64,000 nt of DNA from Arbacia lixula (Eukaryota; Echinodermata; Echinoidea; Arbacioida; Arbaciidae). The stretch lies in the NCBI GenBank assembly GCA_963669155.1, contig OZ022577.1:27522237-27586236 (forward strand), written 5' to 3'. Each line of letters starts with the position of its first letter. Positions within the stretch are counted from its first letter, which is position 1. Positions 12,910-19,110 of the stretch are shown piece after piece. Below the pieces are notes generated by a model. It did no database searches and was not told where the DNA came from. It saw only the letters and a program-made list of their open reading frames with translations. A program made the translations under genes and the position numbers.

Positions 12910-15900
12910 TGTGTGTGTGCGTGAGTGTGTGTGAGTGTGTGAGTGTGTGTGTGTATGTGTGTGTGAGTATGTGCGTGTGTGTTTGTGTGTGTGTTTGTGT
13001 GTGTGTTTGAGTGTGTGTGTGTTTGTGTTTGTGTGTGCGACCATGGGTAGGCCTATATTGGCTCCTTTTGGTCGTAGTGATGGTAAACTCAAGATGCCAC
13101 AGCTTTATTTCATGTACACAATAAAAGATCACTAAACAAGCTAATTATTGTCAAAGTCTAACGTAATTAAACATGTGGAAGGTGTATGGTGACGTCAGAT
13201 TTATCTTGGCTTGTTTCAGATTGGCGGCCTCGTCGTACTGTCATGTTCTGCAGCTGGGGAGCTGAGGAATATGGTCTGTTAGGTTCATCCGAGTTTGTGG
13301 AGGTATGTGATAAATGCAATCGATGGATTCGTCAGTGTTCGTCTCGCAGCCACCAACACTCTAACACGAATGATATGTAAACTTTTTAAAACAAATATGC
13401 TGCCATATTCTTTTAGAATCATCTTTAACATATTTAAAGAAATCCAAAAATAAAAGGAGTACAACTTTTGATTTTAGGGCGTTACCTACCTACAATCTAT
13501 CATCACTAACGGTAAATCGAATACTCCGTAAGAACTCTAGATTAACGTTTCAGTTTAAATTTTACTCTCTAAGGTTCTTTCTCTTCCCGACTGCATACGT
13601 ACAACCCCCCCCCCCCCCCTCCCGGCTTATATCTTTGGTCCAGTTTGTAAATTCTCGCCAAGAGAGCATTTCCTTTTAAATGTAATATTTCAAATTGAAT
13701 TCTTATATACCCACATTAAACTTAAATCTTTAATCGATCTGCCAAGATTCATAATACTGTCGTGTTCTCCAATGCTAACGTATCACACAGTATTTCAGAC
13801 ATACTGCTTATCACCACTGATTTTCAGGAATACCAGAAGATTCTGGGCGAGCGAGCGGTAGCGTATATCAACACGGACAGTGCCGTCAGTGGCAACTTCA
13901 CACTCCATATCAAATCTACACCCCTGCTCAACCAGGCTATCTATGCTGCAGTTAAAAAGGTAAGTCCATTGTCTGCTAAAAATTCCCCAAGTGAGACGAT
14001 TTTTCATGTTTATGCTCTCTTTTGAACAATCGAGGAACAAGATAGAAAGACAAAATAGCATATAAGAATACACACAGTAATATTTATGAATTCGCACAAT
14101 CAAATTGAGTGATATTCACCCTTTGTGTGCCACTTGTGATTTGATTCACAGGTAATACAGATAATTCCAATAGAGCTGCATTTCTCTGGCACAAACAGGG
14201 TTAAGATACAGTTGATAACAGACACGGTACCCTTTAACAAATATGTAGTTGACAAGCTGCAGGTGTGTTATGATATATCAGTTATTTAAAATTTGATTGT
14301 GCAGTGGGGTATATAAAGATTGCTTTCTGGTTCCTTGTTACATCTTATACAAAGGACTGGAATTTCTCAATGCGTATTAAGAGGCTTGCTTAACATTATT
14401 GAAATTGCAAAGCTGATTTGCTGACGGAAATATTGGACGAAAAGCAATGATTTGTTTAAGTCTTTAAGTTGAGCAATATCCAGTGATAAACATAGAATTA
14501 TAACTTTAATACTGCTGTTGCCCTCCGTAGTAATACGATGGATTGGACAATCTGATAGATAGCAGAGACAAAGAAAACCATGCGGGGAGTTTAACCTGAT
14601 CTTTTGCGTGCCAGGCAGCGACCCTATCTACCACCCCCCGCATGGTCTTCTATTTCTTTGTTAATTTTTTTTCCAACAGATTAATAAATCCGTCATTTTT
14701 ACGGAAAGAAACAGTAAACAACAAAATATGTACCACTTATTGTCTCTTCGCAAAACTTTAATAATTAATATCTCTGTTGTGAAGGTACCAGACCCTGATA
14801 CTGGCGAGCGCTCCCTGTATGATCAGTGGCTCGAACGCTATGCGGATAATAGTGGAACCGGCCTGCCTTAGTAAGTTATTACCTTATTATAAAGAATAAT
14901 AAAATCCTTAGACAATACAAACTCATTGTGACAGATGGGTATCTCCTGAAGGCCATCAGTAAATGTAAATTACAATACTTTGGTCACTTCACGGGTGTAC
15001 CCAATTTATCAAGCCACTGAGGCTTTTACGGGTAAACCTTTTTCTTCATTGTCTATACTTACATATGGCAAGACGTCTATACCATAAGAAAAGTGGACTG
15101 TTCACAAACCATGCTTAAAGCTGAAAATGAGGCTTTCTTCTAGGTTATTTTATTCATTTAACTTCTTTTTTCTTTTTCTTTCTTTTTTTTTTGGCAGCGT
15201 GAGAGTACTTGGATCTGGTAGCGACTTCGCGCCGTTCATATACCGCATAGGAGTGCCCTGCAGTGATTTGGCGTATTCTTACGACCCGGTAATTCAGGAG
15301 ACGTGTTTCCACCGAGGAAAATTGAGTGCGGAGAAAGTGATTTTTTTTGAAGAACACAGCATTCATCATGATAATAAGCAAGAAACTGATACCAAGTCGT
15401 GGTTATGTAGATATGTTTAGATATCGAACCATGCAAATTTGGTATCCGATATTCAAGTAAATATATTTTCAACATTATGTCACTTATTGTCAGATATGGA
15501 AATTACGTGAGACTGATAGAGACCGACCAAAACAACAAATAAACAGGTTGATGTCTCCTATAAAAAAAAAAAAAAAAAAAAACCCAGAAATTCCGGTCAA
15601 TAAGAAAATAAAAACAGACAATTCTAAGAAGCAAAGCAAAATATGAGAATCAGTGAACTGATATAAAAGTTATAATTATTGGAGTGATACCAAGACCGCT
15701 ATTTTAAAGACAAATCAACAACTCAGTAATGAGGCCGTGATGTCTCTGGAGCGGCACTTACACCGTCACCAAAGCAACACTCTAGTTTAAGTGGGAAATA
15801 TTGGCCACCCTCCCTTCCACCGGCCGATGATAACGCTCGTACTAAAATACATAGTTGGTTTAAATACGTGATTAGTGGTGTGCTTCACATTCTGTCCACA

Positions 15901-18485
15901 GAGTCTTGGAATATCGTCGTACCCTGTGTACCACTCGGTATACGAGACATTCTATCTCGTTAAAAACTTCATCGACTGGCACTTCACCCGTCATCAAGCT
16001 GTCACGAGAGTTATGCTGGAACTCACGCGAGATCTCGCGGATTCCGTGATTCTGCCTTTCAACACACGCGATTACGCCGTCAAGCTGCGATCGTCTGTCG
16101 ACGCGATAGAGGAGGCGTACGGGACTGATATGGCCTCTCATGACATTTCCTTTGGTAAATAGGTGCAGCTGAGCAATATTGGGAGAGTTAGTAAATGTGT
16201 CCTACTGACATACGAGTTAAACGTATTGGATTTATGAATGTGAAAAATATCAATTATTTCAATAATGTATGCAAGGAAATGCTTAATCTGCTAACGCAAA
16301 TTCACACAGTAGCATGTTACCGGCACTACATATATCTATATATTATGTTCTGCATTTTGCTAAGGTACTGTCCTTCTCATGTACCCTGTACGTTTTACGT
16401 GACATTTCCTCTGCTTCCAATAAGCGAAATGTCTGGTCATAAAACGGGAACGTCTTGCGCAATGTTGTTCAATTTACGCAGGGAAAAAGAATAAGAAATA
16501 CAATCAAAAACGAAATAAAAACGTATATGAAAGCTTTTGTGTCTCAGTGTTCCTGTCCCGCGACAGTGATCCGATGATGGCCGTAATTATGTTCATCTTG
16601 TTCACCAGAATACATCGATTCAGCGCTGGCCAATTTCAGTAGTGCATCAACAGACTTTGAAAACCGCTTGGCTGACATCGACCCAAATGAGTAAGTGTTT
16701 CAGGAAAAGGCAATTGACGTCACACAGACTAATGACTCCCCTGAAGCGATCCATTATCCTCAACATTATAATCCGAGTTGATTAAGCACGATGGATGGTT
16801 TAATAAAGTGGAGATGTCCTCTTAACCTTTGATGAACAAAAAGACGGTATGCAGATATGAGCATAACAAAAATACAAAATCAAATGTCATGTTTTGAATG
16901 TTTGTATGTCGCGTTGATATTCACTTTGACTTGTCTACTCTTCAATGATTAACTCTATGTCTGCCATTGATGCATTTTTGCGCAATTATTGTACATCAGA
17001 CGCATAGGGCAGCATTTTGTCTGACGTACAATCATGATCGAAACAATCAATCTACTTGCTTGCTTTATCTTTATCCCTGATTAGTTTCGTCGCAGTTCGG
17101 ATGGTAAACGACCAACTAATGCAGCTAGAACGAGCCTTTATCGATCCAGTAGGACTTCCGGGCAGAAAATGGCTCAGGTAAGAAGTTATTTAGATCAAAT
17201 GAAGGTTTATTTAAATAATCTTGAAAGCCAAAGAGGTGAATTGTAATCGGGTGCAATTTAAGAACAATCACAATTGATATGAATGCGCTATATTTATCGA
17301 AATTTGAACATAACAAGTTCTAGATATCCCAAACACAGTTTAATGAAACTATACAGGCCGGGTACAGACGACAATGCACAATGGTCCCTGACTTATTTTG
17401 AATGAGAAGGCCTAGACAATCCAGGAATTTTACTGTTGCACAGTAGTCTGAGAAGTTTCACCCTGAAAGCACTTACTTCACAATGTAAAAATGTTTTTAT
17501 TACCGTACTCTTTTCACCTCTCTCTTCACTCCAGAACGTTTCCATCACCAAACTCTTTGCCCTCTTTTTTTTCACTTCTTTTCCCCTGTGCAGCACTTTG
17601 TTTCTCATGAGTACCTCTTGGCCACTCTTTCAGCATCTCGCTCTTCTTCTCCATCCATCTTGATACCTTTTCTTCCCCTTTCTTTCTCCTGAACGCTCGC
17701 CTCCCAACCTTTCGCACCTATTTCTTTACTCCGAAGCGTGGATATCACCGATTTTTATGTACTTCTTTCTTTCTTTCTTTCTGTAGAACGTGTGTATTAC
17801 CAAATTCATTGCACCTCTCTCCTTACCTTAGAACGTTGCTATCACCAATATCTTCGCACCCCTTTCTTCCTCTAGAACGTTTGTATTGCCAGTGTCTGTG
17901 CACCTCTTTGTTTTTTTCTCAACATTCTTAGTCTTATTACCAGATGTTGGCACCTCTTGCCTACTCGGCTACTCCGGAGAATTCTTCTCGCGAGACTCAT
18001 TGCACACCTTTCTTTCTCCTGAACATTCGCCTTCCTAACCTTTTCCCACCTCTCTCTTTGCGCCAAAGCGTTCTCATCACCAAATTCTTTGTAGCTCTCT
18101 CTTTTTATAGAACGATTTGAATACTAATCTATTTGCACTTCTTTATTTTCCTGGCACGTTTTTACGACCACACTCGCTGTACCCCTTTCTTTCTCTAGAA
18201 TGCTTTTATTAGCCAACACTTTGCACCTCTCTTTACTTGAGAACGTATCATCACATCTCCAAACTCTTTGTACCTCTTCCTCTATCCAGACACGTGGTCT
18301 TCGCACCGAGCAGCGTCAACTGCTACGCTGGCGACGCCTTCCCTTCCCTGGTCGACGCCTTGTTCCAAATCTACGACGACCCCGATCAGGAGACGAGATG
18401 GAATGCAGTGCGCGAACAGATGGCAATCATTACCTTCATCATCCAATCAGCAGCCTCGACACTCGCTGAGGTCACGACGCTGTAA
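1518..18485 (+). CDS. FOLH1-like: GCPII/NAALADase-like membrane zinc peptidase (17 exons, whole gene)
   Basis: The gene encodes a type II membrane metallopeptidase of family M28 (glutamate carboxypeptidase II / NAALADase group), expected to trim peptides at the cell surface with two zinc ions. Seventeen exons join in frame through GT-AG introns to 738 codons. The predicted order is a short cytosolic tail, a transmembrane helix (about residues 10-33), then protease, apical (PA) and C-terminal helical dimerisation domains, as in human FOLH1. Zinc ligands by codon are H368, D378 (bridging), E416, D444 and H541; E415 is the catalytic base. Calcium ligands T264, Y267, E424 and E427 are kept. Substrate residues R204, N252, Y540 and Y685 match human R210, N257, Y552 and Y700. 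Human K699 is C684 here, and the human arginine patch R463/R534/R536 is H454/D523/A525. Codon 69 is TGA, so the allele may be null, mis-sequenced or mis-modelled at exon 1. Human comparisons are from memory of the family. The subfamily (NAALAD2 or NAALADL1 versus FOLH1) is not settled. Confidence 0.93.
1726..3885 (+). other. Intron 1
   Basis: The donor is GTTAGT. The acceptor follows a run of C's at about 3861-3876 and ends GCAGAG. The intron contains alternating CG/CA purine-pyrimidine tracts near 2160-2205 that could favour Z-DNA. A diverged repeat-like stretch lies at 2400-3010, in which the phrase TTTCAGTATGTTGT recurs in altered form about 225 bp later. A tRNA-like B box lies at about 3125-3135. 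No coding sequence was recognised. Confidence 0.6.
3068..3150 (+). repeat. tRNA-derived SINE remnant (B-box)
   Basis: GGTTCGATTCC near 3125 fits the RNA polymerase III B-box consensus GGTTCRANNCC. It lies about 45 bp after an A-box-like TGATGGGTGAGG. The sequence between could form a degraded D/anticodon region. A T-rich tail follows. It does not fold cleanly enough to be called a tRNA gene. Confidence 0.4.
3886..4040 (+). CDS. Exon 2: start of protease domain
   Basis: Reads [11 protein letters not shown]... through [21 protein letters not shown] to PDYPNK. The PHLAGT and YDVLLSYP-type motifs are hallmarks of GCPII-family proteins. The acceptor is chosen as GCAGAG|AG because it completes the phase-1 codon left by exon 1. 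The donor GTCAGT at 4041 is in phase 0. Read-through past it would give [15 protein letters not shown] and a stop, which is intron translation. Confidence 0.88.
4041..4789 (+). other. Intron 2 with a direct repeat
   Basis: The intron contains two diverged direct copies, at about 4437-4494 and 4617-4680. Each begins TTGGAAAT(G/A)AA, continues with a TTGTTGTT stretch and ends GCGCGTTTTATTCACC. They are offset by about 180 bp. The acceptor is TATGCTAG at 4789. Confidence 0.6.
4790..4918 (+). CDS. Exon 3: protease/apical linker
   Basis: Codons 122-164 read [22 protein letters not shown]... and end [11 protein letters not shown]. They align with the human segment around NEDGNEIFNTS and VPPFSAFSPQG. 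Both ends are phase 0. The acceptor at TGCTAG|GTG is preferred over the nearer CACAG, which would leave the wrong phase. Confidence 0.85.
4919..6114 (+). other. Intron 3
   Basis: Donor GTACCC; acceptor TTTCTTTATTTCAG. AT-rich, with no exon, no clear transposon and no long simple repeat seen. Confidence 0.6.
6115..6243 (+). CDS. Exon 4: substrate-binding segment
   Basis: Codons 165-207 encode [14 protein letters not shown]..., the glycosylation-type sequon NIT at 189-191, and [13 protein letters not shown]203 and R204 match human F209 and R210, the latter a ligand of the substrate alpha-carboxylate. Both ends are phase 0. Donor GTACGT. Confidence 0.93.
6244..6592 (+). other. Intron 4
   Basis: 349-bp intron with an AT-rich interior. 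The acceptor CTCTCTCATGCAG is strong. Nothing else was recognised. Confidence 0.6.
6593..6782 (+). CDS. Exon 5: apical domain core and calcium site
   Basis: Codons 208-270 include [12 protein letters not shown], a typical PA-domain motif. AQRGN follows, with N252 equal to human N257 of the S1' pocket. [10 protein letters not shown] comes next, with T264 and Y267 as calcium ligands. The exon is markedly GC-richer than its introns. It ends in phase 1 before donor GTAAGA. Confidence 0.93.
6783..7712 (+). other. Intron 5
   Basis: AT-rich intron with homopolymer A/T runs and no recognisable element. The acceptor is TTTGGGGCTGTAG, a weak pyrimidine tract. Confidence 0.6.
7713..7803 (+). CDS. Exon 6: apical domain end
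   Basis: Encodes [20 protein letters not shown] and [10 protein letters not shown], aligned with human [19 protein letters not shown]. Phase 1 in, phase 2 out. Donor GTACGC. Its last 39 bases recur in intron 6. Confidence 0.92.
8392..8550 (+). repeat. Dispersed repeat family A, copy 1
   Basis: Contains CCAGTCGCAGAGTCGTGCGA followed by CTGATTGGATCATGTCGTCT. The same block recurs near 25114 and 32138. The centre (AGTCGTGCGACT) is nearly self-complementary. It resembles a small non-autonomous transposon, but terminal repeats were not defined. Confidence 0.6.
8999..9443. repeat. Long inverted repeat (fold-back element) in intron 6
   Basis: The left arm 8999-9216 and right arm 9241-9443 are near-perfect reverse complements around a 24-base spacer. 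The left arm has one extra short internal duplication (CGCACCCGGGCAG region). Each arm carries a hammerhead-like core, CTGACGA...GAAAC, at 9353-9385 (+) and 9058-9089 (-). This suggests derivation from Penelope-like element terminal sequence. No reverse transcriptase or GIY-YIG coding sequence is present. Confidence 0.85.
9353..9385 (+). ncRNA. Hammerhead-like ribozyme core in inverted repeat
   Basis: CTGACGA at 9353-9359, a GTGT...ACAC stem, GAAA at 9378-9381, then CGTC. The mirror copy is on the minus strand at 9058-9089. Stem I partners are not obvious, as expected for the minimal dimer-type forms. Confidence 0.45.
9592..9635 (+). pseudogene. Broken partial copy of exon 6
   Basis: Positions 9597-9635 match the end of exon 6 (7762-7800) at 37 of 39 bases, and a few more bases match upstream. 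The copy lacks the GAG|GT donor, reading ATTAATG instead, and lacks the first half of the exon. It cannot be spliced as exon 6 is. A tandem duplication followed by deletion is the simplest origin. Confidence 0.85.
9883..9972 (+). CDS. Exon 7
   Basis: Encodes [20 protein letters not shown] followed by [10 protein letters not shown], matching the human W-G-x-L-x-V-x-Y-x-VGPGF segment. Phase 2 in and out. Donor GTCGGT. Confidence 0.9.
9973..10911 (+). other. Intron 7 with an imperfect hairpin
   Basis: An imperfect inverted repeat lies at 10527-10694. It starts ATCAAATATACTATG and ends CATGGTATATTTGAT, with arms of about 75 bases and a short loop. It is MITE-like. The acceptor is CCCCAATTTTCAG. 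Confidence 0.65.
10527..10694. repeat. MITE-like inverted repeat
   Basis: The arms pair over most of 168 bp. Matching blocks include GCACTATTTT/AAAATAGT, AGCTGAAATTATG/CATAATTTCA and GGCAGGAAT/ATTCTTGCC. There is no open reading frame. Confidence 0.65.
10912..10997 (+). CDS. Exon 8
   Basis: Encodes [20 protein letters not shown] followed by GIINGAVEP, equivalent to human [20 protein letters not shown]. Phase 2 in, phase 1 out. Donor GTGAGT. Confidence 0.92.
10998..12193 (+). other. Intron 8 ending in a CCA repeat
   Basis: The last ~470 bases are made of ACC/CCA/CAC units with scattered T. A normal pyrimidine tract is absent next to the acceptor CCACTCAG at 12193. Long frames across this block (poly-proline on +, poly-valine or poly-glycine on -) are repeat artefacts. 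Confidence 0.8.
11720..12190. repeat. (CCA)n-type trinucleotide repeat
   Basis: Imperfect triplet tract, purest at 12085-12187, where it is almost uninterrupted ACC. It abuts the splice acceptor of exon 9. Confidence 0.95.
12194..12313 (+). CDS. Exon 9: first zinc ligands
   Basis: Encodes [20 protein letters not shown] and then [21 protein letters not shown]368 and the bridging D378 correspond to human H377 and D387. The GNHRD/VDP spacing of ten residues is exactly that of the family. Phase 1 in and out. Donor GTTCGT. Confidence 0.96.
12314..13219 (+). other. Intron 9 with (TG)n
   Basis: A (TG)n tract with interruptions fills about 12858-13040. The rest is AT-rich and unrecognised. The acceptor is TTGGCTTGTTTCAG. 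Confidence 0.7.
12858..13040. repeat. (TG)n microsatellite
   Basis: About 180 bp of TG dinucleotides broken by GAG, GTA and GTTT variants. Confidence 0.97.
13220..13302 (+). CDS. Exon 10: catalytic glutamate
   Basis: Encodes [20 protein letters not shown] followed by LGSSEFVE. E415 (general base) and E416 (zinc) match human E424 and E425. E424 and E427 match the calcium ligands E433 and E436. The WRPRRT and AEE(F/Y)GLLGS motifs are diagnostic. Phase 1 in, phase 0 out. Donor GTATGT. Confidence 0.97.
13303..13827 (+). other. Intron 10
   Basis: AT-rich apart from a C homopolymer near 13606-13622. Acceptor CTGATTTTCAG. No element recognised. Confidence 0.6.
13828..13959 (+). CDS. Exon 11: zinc ligand D444
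   Basis: Encodes [20 protein letters not shown] followed by [18 protein letters not shown] and YAAVKK. D444 equals human D453. H454 stands where human GCPII has R463 of the arginine patch. Both ends phase 0. Donor GTAAGT. Confidence 0.95.
14117..14204. repeat. Small palindromic element family B, copy 1
   Basis: Begins CACCCTTTGTGTGCCA and ends TGGCACAAACAGGGTTAA, which are near reverse complements. It is one of three full ~90-bp copies in the window (also 34453-34543 and 57018-57108). No coding capacity. Confidence 0.7.
14567..14662 (-). repeat. tRNA-derived SINE fragment
   Basis: On the minus strand, TGGTAGATAGGG (A-box-like) is followed about 35 bases later by GGTTAAACTCC (B-box-like). 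The block is bracketed by short inverted repeats, ACAAAGAAAACCATGCGGGG and its near complement. It looks like a tRNA-derived short element rather than a working tRNA. Confidence 0.45.
14785..14870 (+). CDS. Exon 12
   Basis: Encodes [20 protein letters not shown] followed by DNSGTGLPY, aligned with human KSLYESWTKKSPS and GMPR. Phase 0 in, phase 2 out. Donor GTAAGT. Confidence 0.92.
14871..15197 (+). other. Intron 12
   Basis: 327 bp with a long pyrimidine tract (TTCTTTTTTCTTTTTCTT...) before GGCAG. No other content seen. Confidence 0.65.
15198..15288 (+). CDS. Exon 13: altered substrate pocket
   Basis: Encodes [20 protein letters not shown] followed by [17 protein letters not shown] replaces human GSGNDF, so N519 becomes S508. 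D523 and A525 stand at human R534 and R536. Phase 2 in, phase 0 out. Donor GTAATT. Confidence 0.92.
15289..15901 (+). other. Intron 13
   Basis: Contains an A homopolymer of about 20 at 15562-15581. The acceptor is CATTCTGTCCACAG. A-rich stretch but no identifiable retroposon body. Confidence 0.6.
15902..16154 (+). CDS. Exon 14: last zinc ligand
   Basis: The largest coding exon. [20 protein letters not shown] carries Y540 (human Y552) and zinc ligand H541 (human H553). The helical dimerisation domain follows, including [19 protein letters not shown], equivalent to human LANSIVLPFDCRDYAVVLR. Phase 0 in, phase 1 out. Donor GTAAAT. Confidence 0.96.
16155..16608 (+). other. Intron 14
   Basis: AT-rich, with no element recognised. 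Acceptor TTCTTGTTCACCAG. The frame continuing past exon 14 stops after GK. Confidence 0.6.
16609..16690 (+). CDS. Exon 15: C-terminal helical domain
   Basis: Encodes [20 protein letters not shown] followed by LADIDPN, aligned with human [20 protein letters not shown]. Phase 1 in, phase 2 out. Donor GTAAGT. Confidence 0.9.
16691..17084 (+). other. Intron 15
   Basis: 394 bp with nothing recognised. Acceptor TTATCCCTGATTAG. Confidence 0.6.
17085..17177 (+). CDS. Exon 16: C-terminal helical domain
   Basis: Encodes [20 protein letters not shown] followed by [11 protein letters not shown]. The [20 protein letters not shown] motif of the human enzyme is almost unchanged. Phase 2 in and out. Donor GTAAGA. 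Confidence 0.96.
17178..18289 (+). other. Intron 16
   Basis: The first ~325 bp are ordinary. The remaining ~785 bp are a degenerate tandem array whose units look like 3' splice sites and which runs into the acceptor CCTCTATCCAG of exon 17. Confidence 0.75.
17505..18289 (+). repeat. Degenerate tandem array of splice-acceptor-like units
   Basis: About a dozen copies, mostly 43-50 bp long. Each is roughly CACCTCTCTTTCTCTAG, then AACGTT plus a few bases, then ATCACCAA and CTCTTTG. Clear units start near 17812, 17857, 18049, 18182 and 18226. The true acceptor, TACCTCTTCCTCTATCCAG then ACACGTGG, reads as the last unit of the series. Confidence 0.75.
18290..18485 (+). CDS. Exon 17: C-terminus and stop
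   Basis: Encodes [20 protein letters not shown] and on to [16 protein letters not shown] then TAA. Y685 equals human Y700, while C684 replaces human K699. The ending matches the human FTVQAAAETLSEVA tail. Phase 2 in. Confidence 0.96.
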
Positions 18486-18692
18486 ACTGGAATAAGCCAA
18501 TCATTGGGGTTCAAATCCACGATTATCACTATCAGAGTGCTGTGCGTCCTCCAAAGATGACAATCATTACCTTTATCATCCAATCAGCAACCTCGACGCT
18601 CGTTGACGTCGTGATGCTCTAAACTTCACTCATCCAATGAATGGTGTTCAAAACGAGACTCAGAGTTTTATGCGTCATGCTTCCTAAAGACA
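18420..18692 (+). repeat. 137-bp tandem duplication across the stop codon
   Basis: Copy 1 is 18420-18556 and copy 2 is 18557 to about 18692. The offset is exactly 137 bp, with no indel from the ATG-type codon to the TAA. Copy 2 would read [20 protein letters not shown] then L and stop. It lies after the real stop, so it is not translated in the normal message. Confidence 0.9.
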
Positions 18693-19110
18693 AGAAAAGT
18701 TTACAAAATCATGAAGTAAACATGAGAAACTGATAGATGGGGGACAATGAAGCTTTGGCCTGCAACACAAAAAAATTACCTCAAAGGCTATTTCATATAC
18801 ATACACAAGTTCATTTCCAGTTTATATTGTGAAGTATCTTGTTATTTTGTTGTTTTTGCATATCAAATTATATCTACCATTGTCTTTGATTGAAATGTAA
18901 TTCTAGGAGTGGTTGGTGACAAGCCAATCTAATCAGCTCATGGTCGTTTGTAATATACCTGTCTAACCAGCTGCGTCGAACAGAATATACTTGAATATAC
19001 TTGAATCAGTTTAGCTGACGTAGTTGCATTTTACCACCATAAGTCTAGAAACTTCGTTGTCATTGTAACAAGTAACGCTAGTTTTATATGTACTTTTTAT
19101 TTCAAATAAA
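18486..19110 (+). other. 3' UTR
   Basis: From the stop to the first AATAAA there are about 620 bases. The first ~210 contain the duplicated C-terminal block. The rest is AT-rich and featureless. The 3' end is inferred from the poly(A) signal only. Confidence 0.55.
19105..19110 (+). terminator. Candidate poly(A) signal AATAAA
   Basis: First canonical AATAAA downstream of the stop codon at 18485. The true cleavage site is not visible. Confidence 0.5.

Larger units (their letters stand above)
13960..14784 (+). other. Intron 11 with two small elements
   Basis: Holds a ~90-bp palindromic element (14117-14204) and a tRNA-like SINE fragment on the minus strand (14567-14662). The acceptor is CTCTGTTGTGAAG. 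Confidence 0.7.

Noticed and set aside
15289..15420. Extension of exon 13 past 15288
   Set aside because: Donor GTAATT at 15289 and the phase of exon 14 show it is intron sequence.
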